From Actinobacteria bacterium OV450 (GTDB lineage: Bacteria; Actinomycetota; Actinomycetes; Streptomycetales; Streptomycetaceae): DNA of 64,000 nt. The DNA lies in assembly GCA_001298555.1 (NCBI GenBank), contig LJCW01000208.1, forward strand, positions 1-64,000, read 5' to 3'. How positions within the stretch are numbered: position 1 is the stretch's first letter; the number at the start of each line of letters is the position of its first letter. A program made the translations under genes and the position numbers. The notes under the pieces were generated by a model that saw only the letters and a list, made by a program, of their open reading frames with translations, was not told where the DNA came from and searched no databases. This document shows, piece by piece, positions 35,203-44,392 of this stretch.

Positions 35203-36096
35203 TCATCCGCCTCCGAGCATCGCGCCGAAGTCGACGTCCGCGCCGTACACGAAGCCGCACACGAGCAGGATCAGCGTGCCCGGCAGCATGAACATCGTGA
35301 CCGCGAACGTGGCCTTGGGGACGGCCCGGGCGGCTCGCCGCCGGGCGTTCTGCGCGTCGGTACGGCGCATGTCCTCGGCGATCGCGATCAGCGTCTCGAC
35401 GATCGGCGAGCCCAGCTCCTCGCCCTGCTGGAGCGCGGTCACGAACTGCGCGACCTGCTCGGAGTCGTTGCGCCGGCGCAGTTCGTCGAAGGCCTGGCGG
35501 CGGCTGACGCCCATGTCCATCTGCTGGAGGGTGATGCGGATCTCGTCTGACCAGGGTCCCTCGTACTTGGCGGCGACCCGCTCCAGCGCCTGCCGGAAGC
35601 CGAGCCCGGCGCTCACCACGACCGCCAGCACGTCGAGGAAGTCCGGCAGCGTCCGCTCGATGTGGTCGCGGCGGACCCTGATCGCCGACCACAGACCGAC
35701 CTCGATCCAGAAGAGGCCGAAGGCGACCATCAGCAGGGCGGGTACGAGCTGCCCGTTGATCAGCATCGAGAAGGCGCCGAGGGCTCCGAGGAATCCGTAG
35801 ACCGCGCGGCGCGCCGCGTACCGGTCGATGGTCAGGCCGGCCGGGTTGCCCGCCATGTCGATCTGGCGGCGCTTGCGGGCGACCCGGTTCGGGCCCATGA
35901 GGCGCAGGACGAGCGGCGCCCATCGGATGCCGATCCGGTCGACGGCCGAGCCGACGGCGGTCGTACGGGTGGCGCCGACCTCCAGGGCGAGCGCGAGGTC
36001 GCTCGGCAGTCTGGTGTCGGCGCGGTAGAGGCGGATGCCGTGGAAGACGCCGAGGACCGACACCCCCAGCAGCAGGGCCAGCAGCAGAGCGGTCAT
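35203..36096 (-). CDS. tadC: TadC-like inner-membrane platform protein
   Basis: 297-aa T2SSF-domain protein. An N-terminal helix, two helices around 105-150, and C-terminal helices near AVPKATFAVTMFMLPGTLILLVCGF. T2SSF motifs: LPDFLDVLAVVVSAGLGFRQALERVA and ALQQGEELGSPIVETLIAIAEDMR. It partners TadB as the platform that the TadA ATPase drives. 13 nt after tadB, 3 nt before the kinase. Confidence 0.9.
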   Translation of the reverse strand: MTALLLALLLGVSVLGVFHGIRLYRADTRLPSDLALALEVGATRTTAVGSAVDRIGIRWAPLVLRLMGPNRVARKRRQIDMAGNPAGLTIDRYAARRAVYGFLGALGAFSMLINGQLVPALLMVAFGLFWIEVGLWSAIRVRRDHIERTLPDFLDVLAVVVSAGLGFRQALERVAAKYEGPWSDEIRITLQQMDMGVSRRQAFDELRRRNDSEQVAQFVTALQQGEELGSPIVETLIAIAEDMRRTDAQNARRRAARAVPKATFAVTMFMLPGTLILLVCGFVYGADVDFGAMLGGG

Positions 36097-36109
36097 GTCC
36101 GTCGCCCCC

Positions 36110-37048
36110 TCACACGTCGATCTTCGAGAGGCGGCGGATCAGGACGAATCCCAGGGTGAAGAGCCCGATCGCCACCAGTACCGCCGTCTGGCCGATGAAC
36201 GCGCCGGTCATCCGGTCCAGCGCGCCCGGCATCATCACGTTGACCAGCAGCAGCGAGCCCAGCCCGATGGCCGGTACGAGGTAGGCCGTCACGGTCACCT
36301 GGGACAGCTGGGTGCGGATCTCGCGCCGCGTCTCCTTGCGCTGCTCCAGCGTCACGGTCAGGTTGCGCAGGCTGCCGACGATCGCGCCGCCCGCCCGCGC
36401 GGACAGGACGAGGGTGGAGACGAGGACGACCAGTTCCCGGGACGGCAGCCGCTGCGCGATCTCGCCGAGCGACTCCTCGATGGAGTGACCGACGGCGAGG
36501 CGGTCGGCGACGCGCGAGAGTTCCTCGCCCGCCGGTGCCTCCAGTTCCTCCGCCGCCATGGCGATGGCCGTGCGCAGGGCCAGTCCGGCCTGGGTGGCGT
36601 TGGCGAGGATGCGGGCGAGCTCGGGAAGCTGGTTGATGAAGCGCTCGGTGCGGCGGGCCCGCTGCCAGTTGAGGAAGGCGTCGGCCGCCCACAGGCCGAT
36701 CAGGCCGGCCACCGGGCCGAAGAACGGCGCCAGGAAGCTGGCCGCGACGAGCCAGACGCCGGCGACCGACATCAGCATGTAGACGAAGAACTCGCCGGGG
36801 GTGAGGTCCAGGCCGGTGACGGCCAGCTTCACCTCGATCCGCTTGCCGAGCGCGGTCTTGCGCAGGCGCCGGTCCACTCCGGCGAAGCGGCGCCTGCGGC
36901 CCGTCGGCGGCGGTGCTCCGTCCGTGGCGAGGCGTTCGATGAGGGCGGCGCGCTGGGCGCGGCCGGCGGCGTAGGCGTGGGCGCCGGCGATCACGAGGAC
37001 GCCGGCCAGGAGCGTGGCGCCGAGGGTGAGGAGGATCAATGGGTTCAC
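36110..37048 (-). CDS. tadB: TadB-like inner-membrane platform protein
   Basis: 312-aa T2SSF protein. GTG 37048 overlaps the tadA stop (GTGA). N-terminal helix PLILLTLGATLLAGVLVIAGA, a cytoplasmic segment, two helices near 105-150, the T2SSF core LPELARILANATQAGLALRTAIAMAAEEL and LSARAGGAIVGSLRNLTVTLEQR, and two C-terminal helices. Works with TadC and the TadA ATPase. Confidence 0.92.
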   Translation of the reverse strand: MNPLILLTLGATLLAGVLVIAGAHAYAAGRAQRAALIERLATDGAPPPTGRRRRFAGVDRRLRKTALGKRIEVKLAVTGLDLTPGEFFVYMLMSVAGVWLVAASFLAPFFGPVAGLIGLWAADAFLNWQRARRTERFINQLPELARILANATQAGLALRTAIAMAAEELEAPAGEELSRVADRLAVGHSIEESLGEIAQRLPSRELVVLVSTLVLSARAGGAIVGSLRNLTVTLEQRKETRREIRTQLSQVTVTAYLVPAIGLGSLLLVNVMMPGALDRMTGAFIGQTAVLVAIGLFTLGFVLIRRLSKIDV

Positions 37049-38391
37049 AGGGCGGTCCGGGTGATGCGGGTGGCGAGCTGGTCGTCGGACAGGGCGACCC
37101 CGAAGGCCTGCGGGATCGGCTGGTTGTTCATGTAGAGGCGGTCCGCGATCCGGCGGGGCAGCGGGAAGTACTCGAAGCGGCCGTGGACCCGGCCGTCGGG
37201 TCCCATGGGCTGTGCGGCGAACCGGCAGACGGTGGTGATGCGGAAGGGTTCCCGGCCGTGCGAGTCGAGGATGGAGATCTCGGTGACGCGGCGCGAGCCG
37301 TCGCCGAAGCGGGTCAGCTGGACGACCACGTTGACCGCGCTGTTGATCTGGTCCTGGAGGGCTTCGAAGGGGACTTCCACCTCGGACATCGAGGCGAGGG
37401 TCTGCAGGCGCATCAGGGCGTCCTCGGCGCTGTTCGCGTGGACGGTGGCCAGGGAGCCGTCGTGGCCGGTCGACATCGCCTGGAGCATGTCGAGGGTCTC
37501 GCCCCCGCGGACCTCGCCGACGATGATGCGGTCGGGGCGCATGCGCAGGGAGTTGCGTACGAGGTCGCGGATGGTGATCCGGCCCTTGCCCTCCACGTTC
37601 GCCGGGCGGGATTCGAGGCGGATGACGTGCGCCTGCTGGAGCTGGAGTTCCGCCGAGTCCTCGATGGTGATGATCCGCTCGCCCTCCGGGATCAGTCCGG
37701 AGAGGGCGTTGAGGAGGGTGGTCTTCCCGGTGCCGGTGGCGCCCGACACGATGACGTTCATCTTCGCCTGGACCAGCCCGGACAGCAGCAGGAGCATCTG
37801 CTCGTCGAGCGAGCCGAGACCGATCATCTCGTGCAGGGTGAACGCGCGCGGGAAGCGCCGGATCGTGAGGGTGGCCCCGGTCAGGGACAGCGGCGGGATG
37901 ATCACGTTGACGCGTTCGCCGCTGGGCAGGCGTGCGTCGACCATCGGATTGGCCTCGTCGACGCGGCGGTTGACGGTGGAGACGATCCGCTCGATGGTCT
38001 GCATCAGCTGGTCGTGCGAGGCGAAGCGCAGGGGCAGCTGCTCCACCCGGCCTGCGCGTTCGACGAAGATCTGGTCCGGGCCGTTGACCATGATCTCGGA
38101 GATCGAGGCGTCTTCGAGGAGCGGTTCGAGCACGCCGAGGCCGAGCGCCTCGTCCACGACCCGGCGGATCAGCTGCGCCCGCTCGACGGTGGACAGGACC
38201 GGCCCCTCGCGGCTGATGATGTGCCCGAGGACGCGCTCCAGCCGGGCCCGCCGCTCGGCGGGGGCGAGCGCCGACATCTCGGCGAGGTCGATCTCCTCCA
38301 GCAGTTTGGCCCGGTACGCGGAGACCAGCCGGCCGTCCTCGCGGGGGCCGTGCCGGTCGTCGGGGGTGTTGACCCGGGAACGCAGGCTCAT
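37045..38391 (-). CDS. tadA: TadA/CpaF secretion ATPase
   Basis: 448-aa type II/IV secretion ATPase powering Flp pilus assembly. Walker A GATGTGKTT (K223), Asp box ITIEDSAELQLQQ, Walker B-like RIIVGEVRGGETLDMLQAM and His box TGHDGSLATVHANS. Normal length for actinobacterial CpaF. ATG 38391 overlaps the TadE stop (ATGA) and its own stop overlaps the tadB start, so three genes are translationally linked. Confidence 0.96.
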   Translation of the reverse strand: MSLRSRVNTPDDRHGPREDGRLVSAYRAKLLEEIDLAEMSALAPAERRARLERVLGHIISREGPVLSTVERAQLIRRVVDEALGLGVLEPLLEDASISEIMVNGPDQIFVERAGRVEQLPLRFASHDQLMQTIERIVSTVNRRVDEANPMVDARLPSGERVNVIIPPLSLTGATLTIRRFPRAFTLHEMIGLGSLDEQMLLLLSGLVQAKMNVIVSGATGTGKTTLLNALSGLIPEGERIITIEDSAELQLQQAHVIRLESRPANVEGKGRITIRDLVRNSLRMRPDRIIVGEVRGGETLDMLQAMSTGHDGSLATVHANSAEDALMRLQTLASMSEVEVPFEALQDQINSAVNVVVQLTRFGDGSRRVTEISILDSHGREPFRITTVCRFAAQPMGPDGRVHGRFEYFPLPRRIADRLYMNNQPIPQAFGVALSDDQLATRITRTAL

Positions 38392-38795
38392 GGACGGGCT
38401 CCGCTCGGGTCGTCGTTGGGCATGACGGCAGTGGCCCTGGCGGCGTCGATGGAGAGGCCGGGCACGATGGACTTGACCGGGATCGAGACCCTCGCGGTGA
38501 CCGCGTCGGGGCCCTTGGCGATCTCGACGCTCGGGTCGAGGCCGGAACTGACGGCTGCCGTCCCCGCCGCCGCCCCGGCGCCCGGGTTGCGGGCCTCCAC
38601 GCGTGCGGCGGTGCGGGCTGCGGTCTCGGCCTGCTGGTGGACGTAGCCGACCCAGCCGAGCTGGATCCCGCACAGCGCGACGAACAGCAGGACGGGGATG
38701 AACCCGATGTACTCCAGGGCCACTTGGCCCCGGTCCCGGACCTGATCCGGGACCCGCAGCCGGGCGTCGGAGCGGATGCGCCGCCGGTGTCCCAT
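38388..38795 (-). CDS. TadE-like minor pseudopilin 1
   Basis: 135-aa protein with basic leader, cleavage motif DRG23-Q24VALEY and hydrophobic helix IGFIPVLLFVALCGIQLGWV. The extracytoplasmic part starts HQQAETAARTAARVEARNPG, a TadE/TadG feature. Glu at +5 and Tyr at +6 match the Flp motif, so it is a likely substrate of the A24 peptidase. Begins 1 nt downstream of the second TadE gene. Confidence 0.88.
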   Translation of the reverse strand: MGHRRRIRSDARLRVPDQVRDRGQVALEYIGFIPVLLFVALCGIQLGWVGYVHQQAETAARTAARVEARNPGAGAAAGTAAVSSGLDPSVEIAKGPDAVTARVSIPVKSIVPGLSIDAARATAVMPNDDPSGARP

Positions 38796-38796
38796 G

Positions 38797-39177
38797 TCAG
38801 TCCGCCTCCTCTTCGGTCGCCGCGCCGCCCGTGCCCGTGATCTCGCCGCAGTTCAGGCCGGGGTAGAGGACGGGGATCTTGAGCGTGACCCTCGCCCTGT
38901 AGACGTCGCCGGACGCGCCGCACGACGCCGTCATGCCCCACGCGCCGCTGATGTGCCTGCCCGCGGCGCTCTCGCAGGCCGCGCCGCCGTGCACCGCCCC
39001 CGCCCGGGCCGCCTCGTCCGCCGCGTTGCCCGCCAGGGAGAACGCGTACCCGATCAGTACGCACTCCCACACCGCCGCCACGAGCAGCAGGATCAGCGGC
39101 ACCATGCCGACGAACTCGACGGCCACCTGGCCGCGGTCACCCCGGGCCGCGCCCCGGACGGGTCTGCGCGCGGGCAT
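38797..39177 (-). CDS. TadE-like minor pseudopilin 2
   Basis: 126-aa protein: leader ending DRG16-Q17VAVEFVGM, then helix VPLILLLVAAVWECVLIGYAFS and an extracytoplasmic domain with three Cys (CESAAGRH, SCGASG, GLNCGEI). Glu +5 kept, Tyr +6 replaced by Phe. The acidic C-terminus is EEEAD. Lies 3 nt after cpaE. Confidence 0.88.
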   Translation of the reverse strand: MPARRPVRGAARGDRGQVAVEFVGMVPLILLLVAAVWECVLIGYAFSLAGNAADEAARAGAVHGGAACESAAGRHISGAWGMTASCGASGDVYRARVTLKIPVLYPGLNCGEITGTGGAATEEEAD

Positions 39178-39180
39178 CCG

Positions 39181-40473
39181 TCAGCCCTCCCGGCCGCGGC
39201 GCAGCCAGGGGCCGGCCGCGCGGGCCACCGCTCCGGGGGTCCGTACGGCGAGGGCCGCGCCCGGGGTCCCCGGGGCGGCGGCCCCGGGGTCCGCCGTGGC
39301 CGGGGGTGTCAGCAGGCCGAGTTCACCGGCCAGCGTCCACAGGGCCTGCTTGACGCTGGAGCGGTTGTCCAGGTCCTGCACCCGGCCCGCGTCGACCACC
39401 GCCTGGAGCTCCTTGAAGGCGGCCGGGACCGGGGTCCGGGTGGCCCGCGTCTTGGTGATCCTCTCGATGAGCGCGGGCTGGATCTCCGTGTGCTTGCTCC
39501 AGCGGTTGACCACCATGGCGGTGTCCTCCGCCTTGCGGACCTGGAGCCGTTCCCACATCCGGACCAGGCGCTTGGCGGCCCGGACGGAGACCACGTCGGG
39601 GGTGGTGACCAGGACGGCCACGTCCGCCGACTCCACCGCCGCCGCGTTCGCGCCGGTGACCTGGGTGCCGCAGTCGACGACGACGAGCTCATACCGGCTG
39701 CGCAGGGCGGCGACGATGTGCCGGGCGGCGCGTTCGTCGACCTCCTCGCCGCGTTCGCCTTCGGCCGGGGCCAGCAGCAGGGCCAGTCCGGTCCGGTCGT
39801 CGTAGACGGCGTCCTGCAGCACCCGCGGCGAGATGTCCTGGATGCCGGCGAGGTCGGCGATCGAGCGGCGGAACTGCACGTCGAGGTACGAACCGACGTC
39901 GCCGGCCTGGAGGTCCATGTCGACCAGGGCGGTACGCCGTCCCGAGGCGGCCGCGGCGAGCGCGAACTGCACGGCGGTGAAGGTGGTGCCGACACCGCCC
40001 TTGGCTCCGCTGACCGTGACCACCTTGCCGCCGGGGCCGCTGAACACGTCGGCTCCGCGGCCCAGGTGGCGGCGTACGCCCACGGACCACTGCGCGGCGG
40101 CCTGGACACGGGCGGCGAGTTCCTCGTACGCGAGCGGCAGCCCGATCAGACCGCGCGCCCCGGAGTCCATGGCGGCCGAGAACAGCGCCGGGCCGGCGTC
40201 CGAGGACAGCAGCACCACACCCACCGCCGGGAAGCGGAGCGCGACCTCGCGGATGAGGTCGAGGGCGGGCACCGGGCCGATCCGCTCGTGGACGAGGACC
40301 ACCTCGGGCAGTTCGTCGACGGACTCGGCGGCCAGCCGGCCCAGGGTGTCCAGCAGCGAGGTGGAGTCGGGGACCGGGGCGCCGGGCTCGGCCGCCGGGA
40401 GCTGACTGAGGAGGGTGGAGATGGCGCGGGCGGCGTCCGGGTCGCCGGCCGCGGGGAGGATTCGGGTGGTCAT
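39181..40473 (-). CDS. CpaE/TadZ-like localisation ATPase
   Basis: 430-aa protein of the MinD/ParA superfamily. An N-terminal receiver-like domain (about 1-135; PEVVLVHERIG, AVGVVLLSSDAG) lacks phosphorylation residues, as in TadZ/CpaE. The ATPase domain has the deviant Walker A SGAKGGVGTT (K158), LVDMDLQAGDVGSYLDV and VVVDCGTQVTG. The C-terminal tail is Ala/Pro/Gly-rich. In other bacteria it positions the pilus machine in the cell. Gaps of 3 and 7 nt to its neighbours place it in the operon. Confidence 0.92.
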   Translation of the reverse strand: MTTRILPAAGDPDAARAISTLLSQLPAAEPGAPVPDSTSLLDTLGRLAAESVDELPEVVLVHERIGPVPALDLIREVALRFPAVGVVLLSSDAGPALFSAAMDSGARGLIGLPLAYEELAARVQAAAQWSVGVRRHLGRGADVFSGPGGKVVTVSGAKGGVGTTFTAVQFALAAAASGRRTALVDMDLQAGDVGSYLDVQFRRSIADLAGIQDISPRVLQDAVYDDRTGLALLLAPAEGERGEEVDERAARHIVAALRSRYELVVVDCGTQVTGANAAAVESADVAVLVTTPDVVSVRAAKRLVRMWERLQVRKAEDTAMVVNRWSKHTEIQPALIERITKTRATRTPVPAAFKELQAVVDAGRVQDLDNRSSVKQALWTLAGELGLLTPPATADPGAAAPGTPGAALAVRTPGAVARAAGPWLRRGREG

Positions 40474-40480
40474 CCGGGCC

Positions 40481-41182
40481 TCACTTGTCCCCGTCGAGGG
40501 TGTACGTGCGGTCGCCCGCTCCGGGCACGGAGTCGGTGCCGGGGGCCACCAGGGCCAGGCGTACGTGCTCCGCGAAGGACTCGGCGTAGGCGACGCGCTG
40601 GGTGTCCTTGGTGTTCAGGGCGAAGGTGATCGGGACCGCCTCGGCGGGGCCCTTCCTGTCGCTGTCCTTGTCGAGTGCGGTGAGCTTGCCGACGTTCAGG
40701 ACGCGGGCGTTGGCGACGATGATCACCGAGCGCGAGGGCTCGGTGTCCTTGGTGCCCTTGAAGGTGGCGATGATGTTGACCTTGGCGCCGGAGTAGATCT
40801 TCCCGGCCACTCCGGTCGCGGCGTCGATCATGATCGCGATCTCCTGCTCCCCGGGCTGGAGCTGCGGCTTGTCGACGAACATGCCCGCCTGGAGCAGCGA
40901 CCCCTTGCGCAGGGCGGTGAGCGTGATCTTGTCCTTGAGCTGGCCGAGGTCGGTGACGGCGGTGTCGGACAGCCAGCGCCTGGGGATGGAGACCTCCTCG
41001 AACTGGCCCGGCGTGAGCGGGCTGTACGGCGCGATGTCGCCCTTGGCCCGGTAGGCGACGACCTCGGCCCCGACCTTGGAATTGACGTCGCCGATCACCA
41101 CGAGGACCCCGCCGAACGCCGCGAGGGCGCACAGGACCGACAGGAGCAGCAGGATGACGCCGCGGCGCTGGCGTGAGTTCAT
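40481..41182 (-). CDS. CpaB/RcpC-like SAF-domain protein
   Basis: 233-aa membrane-anchored protein: one N-terminal helix (about 7-30, GVILLLLSVLCALAAFGGVLVV), a SAF domain (about 45-105, AKGDIAPYSPLTPGQFEEVSIP and LRKGSLLQAGMF), then an RcpC-type domain (GEQEIAIMIDAATGVAGKIYSGAKVNII). CpaB/RcpC is part of the Tad machinery; in Gram-negatives it supports the secretin, so its role here must differ. Confidence 0.88.
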   Translation of the reverse strand: MNSRQRRGVILLLLSVLCALAAFGGVLVVIGDVNSKVGAEVVAYRAKGDIAPYSPLTPGQFEEVSIPRRWLSDTAVTDLGQLKDKITLTALRKGSLLQAGMFVDKPQLQPGEQEIAIMIDAATGVAGKIYSGAKVNIIATFKGTKDTEPSRSVIIVANARVLNVGKLTALDKDSDRKGPAEAVPITFALNTKDTQRVAYAESFAEHVRLALVAPGTDSVPGAGDRTYTLDGDK

Positions 41183-41221
41183 GTGCCGTACTACCTCGCC
41201 GTTCTTCGATCGTTCGGGCGG

Positions 41222-42190
41222 TCAGTGTCTTGGTCCGGGGGCGCCGGAGAAGGCCGGGGGCGTCGTCCGGCCCCCGTTCCCGGCCGGCGGCGGTGCGGCC
41301 AGCGGCGCGGCGCAGAACCCGCACCGGTCGCCGATGAGTTCGAGGCCGCACCAGTGGCACTGCTCGCGCCGGACGGAGGCGACGAGCTGGTAGAGCACGG
41401 CGGGGTCGGGGATGGCGGCGGCGAACTCCACGAGCTTCGGCGTGGCCCACCAGACGGGCGAGTCGGCCGGGAGCGGATTCTCCATCACGCCCTGGACCCG
41501 CCAGGCGGGGGCGAGTTCGGCCGCGACCCAGTCGGAGGCCAGCTGGCCCCGTGCGAAGGTGAGGTGGGTGGCGAACGCGGGGCCGGGCGGCAGTCCGGCA
41601 CTTCCGCCGTGCGCGCCCGCGCCGTGCGATCCCCCGCCGTGGGCCCGGCCCCCGTGCGCCCGGCCGCCGCCGGAGCCGGAGCCGGTCAGTTTGACCAGGT
41701 GCGGGGTCGGGTGGGCCAGTACGGCGAACTGCGCGTTCGGCGACCACGAGCGGGCGTGCGCCTTGAGGCCGACGGGGACCCGGTCCAGTCTGGCGACGGA
41801 GCCCAGCAGGGCCCCGGCGTGGATGTAGTGGGACAGCAGCCGGGCGGCGGAGGCGATGACCCCGGGGCTGAAGTCGCAGACGCTGAGCTGGCGCAGCTGA
41901 CGTACCAGCAGGGCCGTGGCCAGCGGCGGCAGATCGATGTCGAGGAGGGCGATCCGGTCGGTCTCGAGGATGGCCCGCACCGTGCGCAGCCGCTGGACGG
42001 TCGCCGCCGGAAGCCAGGGCGGTACGACCGCCACGAGATGGCCGTGGCGCTCCAGCAGGGCGCTCGTCTCCGCGACCGCGCCCGCCAGGTCGAGTTGTCC
42101 GGGCGGGTGCAGGACGACGGCCGGCGGCGTGTGCCGGTCAGGGGCCGGCAGCACCAGATCGGCGCTGGTGACGGCAATGGCGGTCGGCAC
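41222..42190 (-). CDS. Unknown Tad-operon protein with His/Gly-rich linker and C-terminal zinc ribbon
   Basis: 322-aa cytoplasmic protein, first gene of the Tad operon. GTG 42190 follows GGGGG. Residues about 20-165 look like a Rossmann-like/TadZ-like domain without a P-loop (VVLHPPGQLDL, LVAVVPPWLPAATVQRLRTV). Residues about 171-198 are almost purely Gly/His/Ala/Ser/Arg (RAHGGRAHGGGSHGAGAHGG). A compact alpha/beta part follows, then a CxxC-x8-CxxC ribbon (C278, C281, C290, C293) and a Pro/Gly-rich tail. No homologue with a known function is recognised; metal binding is likely. Confidence 0.75.
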   Translation of the reverse strand: MPTAIAVTSADLVLPAPDRHTPPAVVLHPPGQLDLAGAVAETSALLERHGHLVAVVPPWLPAATVQRLRTVRAILETDRIALLDIDLPPLATALLVRQLRQLSVCDFSPGVIASAARLLSHYIHAGALLGSVARLDRVPVGLKAHARSWSPNAQFAVLAHPTPHLVKLTGSGSGGGRAHGGRAHGGGSHGAGAHGGSAGLPPGPAFATHLTFARGQLASDWVAAELAPAWRVQGVMENPLPADSPVWWATPKLVEFAAAIPDPAVLYQLVASVRREQCHWCGLELIGDRCGFCAAPLAAPPPAGNGGRTTPPAFSGAPGPRH

Positions 42191-42429
42191 GCGAATCCCC
42201 CTGTTCACCCCGTACGCCCCATACGTCGGCGCCGTCGTCGCGTACGCGCACCCTGCGCGACCGCAAACGATCGGTGCCCTTCCCCCGTGCTCCAGCACCA
42301 TATCCGCGTCGTCCCTGGCAGGGCAGGGCCTTGGTGATTCCCGTCCTGCGGGCCCCTGTTACAGGTGGCGGGAAAACCGGACAACCGGGATCGGACGCCC
42401 AATCAATTCAAGCCACATTGCAAAGAGCC

Positions 42430-42457
42430 TTGACAGGGGGATTGGTCTGGACCAACT
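42430..42457 (+). promoter_or_regulatory. Promoter with DasR-type operator (dre) of the chitinase gene
   Basis: A consensus -35 TTGACA (42430-42435) is followed at once by ATTGGTCTGGACCAACT (42441-42457). Its core TTGGTC-TG-GACCAA is a perfect palindrome close to the known dre consensus TGGTCTAGACCA of Streptomyces chitinase genes. The operator covers the promoter spacer, so the repressor would block RNA polymerase. The rest of the 382-bp divergent spacer shows nothing else clear. Confidence 0.85.
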
Positions 42458-42573
42458 TGGGGCCAGCGTGCCGGCACCTGCCGACGGGGCTTCCCCCACC
42501 GCCCGGCCCCGGGCATTCGACCGCTTGTTCCACCACCCCCTTTCACATCCCCTTCTCCCCCCACGGAGACCAC

Positions 42574-44268
42574 GTGAACCACATACGCTCGCTCGCCCTG
42601 CTGGGCGCCGCCACCCTGACCGCAGGCGGGCTGACCGCCCTCGCGACCGGCACCGCGCAGGCCGCCGACGTCAACGTCGCCCGCAACGGAGGCTTCGAGT
42701 CCGGTCTCGCCGACTGGAGCTGCACCGCCGGCAGCGGGGCCGTCGTCTCCTCTCCCGTCCACGCCGGGGCCGCCGCCCTCAGGGCCACTCCGTCGGGCCA
42801 GGACAACGCGCAGTGCAGTCAGACCGTCACGGTCAAGCCGAACTCGACGTACACGCTCAGCGAGCAGGTGCAGGGCCCGTACGTCTACCTCGGCGTGACG
42901 GGGACCGGCACGCAGGACACGTCCACCTGGACCCCCGGATCGGGCGGCGGCTGGCAGCAGCTGTCGACCACGTTCACGACGGGGGCGAACACCACCAAGG
43001 TCACGGTGTGGACGCACGGCTGGTACGGGCAGCCCGCGTACGCCGTCGACGACTTCAGCGTCTTCGGCCCGGACGGGGGCGGCGGCACGGACCCCGGCCC
43101 GTCCGTCCCCGGCGCCCCCGCCGGGACCGCCGTTTCCGGCCAGAGCGCGAACGGGCTCACCCTTTCGTGGAACGCGGTCAGCGGGGCCACCGGCTACTAC
43201 GTCTACCAGGACGGCGTGCGCGTCAAGACCGTGACCGGCTCCCCCGCACCGATCACCGGACTCGCCGCGGCCACCTCGTACTCCTTCCAGGTGAGCGCGT
43301 ACAACGCCGCGGGCGAGGGACCGAAGTCGGCGGCGGTGACCGGCACGACGACCGGCGGCGGGAACCCGGACCCGAACCCCTCGGTCCCCAAGCACGCGCT
43401 GACCGGCTACTGGCAGAACTTCAACAACGGCGCGACCGTCCAGAGGATCTCCGACGTCCCGTCCCAGTACGACATCATCGCCGTCTCGTTCGCCGACGCC
43501 ACGACCACGCCCGGGGCGATCACCTTCAACCTCGACTCGGCGGGTCTCGGCGGCTACACGGTGGCCCAGTTCAAGGCGGACGTCGCCGCCAGGAAGGCGG
43601 CCGGCAAGTCCGTGGTCCTCTCCATCGGCGGCGAGCGGGGCACCATCTCGGTGAACGACCCGGCCTCCGCGGACAACCTGGCGAACTCGGCGTACGCACT
43701 GATGCAGGAGTACGGCTTCAGCGGGATCGACATCGACCTGGAGAACGGCCTCAACCCGACGTACATGACGCAGGCGCTGCGCTCGCTGTCCGCCAAGGCG
43801 GGGCCCTCGCTGGTGCTCACCATGGCGCCGCAGACCATCGACATGCAGTCCACGGCGGGCGGCTACTTCAAGACGGCGCTGAACGTCAAGGACATCCTGA
43901 CCGTCGTCAACATGCAGTACTACAACAGCGGCTCGATGAACGGCTGTGACGGCAAGGTCTACGCGCAGGGCTCGGTGGACTTCCTCACCGCACTGGCCTG
44001 CATCCAGCTGGAGGGCGGCCTCGACCCCTCGCAGGTGGGCATCGGCGTGCCGGCCTCGCCGAGCGGCGCGGGCAGCGGGTACGTCTCCCCGACCGTCGTG
44101 AACAACGCGCTGGACTGCCTGGCCAGGGGCACGAACTGCGGGTCCTTCAAGCCGTCGAGGACGTACCCGGGGCTGCGCGGCGCGATGACCTGGTCGACCA
44201 ATTGGGACGCCAAGGCGGGTGGCGCTTGGTCCAACGCGGTGGGTCCGAAGGTTCACAGCCTGCCCTAG
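42574..44268 (+). CDS. Secreted GH18 chitinase with carbohydrate-binding and FN3 domains
   Basis: 564-aa modular endochitinase. Signal peptide about 1-30 (ending TGTAQA), carbohydrate-binding beta-sandwich (about 32-165, [14 protein letters not shown]), Gly/Pro linker, fibronectin III (about 175-260), second linker and GH18 barrel (about 270-560). The catalytic motif is [10 protein letters not shown]: the DxDxE triad is intact, the leading Asp of DGxDxDxE is Ser. The start is GTG 42574 after CGGAGAC. The DasR-type operator ties it to N-acetylglucosamine control. Convergence with neighbouring secreted hydrolases suits a saprophyte. Confidence 0.95.
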   Translation: MNHIRSLALLGAATLTAGGLTALATGTAQAADVNVARNGGFESGLADWSCTAGSGAVVSSPVHAGAAALRATPSGQDNAQCSQTVTVKPNSTYTLSEQVQGPYVYLGVTGTGTQDTSTWTPGSGGGWQQLSTTFTTGANTTKVTVWTHGWYGQPAYAVDDFSVFGPDGGGGTDPGPSVPGAPAGTAVSGQSANGLTLSWNAVSGATGYYVYQDGVRVKTVTGSPAPITGLAAATSYSFQVSAYNAAGEGPKSAAVTGTTTGGGNPDPNPSVPKHALTGYWQNFNNGATVQRISDVPSQYDIIAVSFADATTTPGAITFNLDSAGLGGYTVAQFKADVAARKAAGKSVVLSIGGERGTISVNDPASADNLANSAYALMQEYGFSGIDIDLENGLNPTYMTQALRSLSAKAGPSLVLTMAPQTIDMQSTAGGYFKTALNVKDILTVVNMQYYNSGSMNGCDGKVYAQGSVDFLTALACIQLEGGLDPSQVGIGVPASPSGAGSGYVSPTVVNNALDCLARGTNCGSFKPSRTYPGLRGAMTWSTNWDAKAGGAWSNAVGPKVHSLP

Positions 44269-44392
44269 GCGGTACGTGTGGGGGTGGCCGTCCCGGGATT
44301 TTGGCCGGTTTGCAGTCCTTGACCGGGACATGCCACAAGAGCACGCTGTGCGCGTCCGCACGGCTACCCCCACCCTCCACCCAGGAGAACGC

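Noticed and set aside
33302-35923. 873-aa frame fused to the response regulator
   Set aside because: The extra 645 codons overlap the kinase and tadC in another frame; GTG 33988 gives a normal receiver start.
36110-39070. 986-aa minus-strand frame covering tadB and more
   Set aside because: Only the last 312 codons (tadB) are real; upstream it runs out of frame through tadA and the TadE genes.
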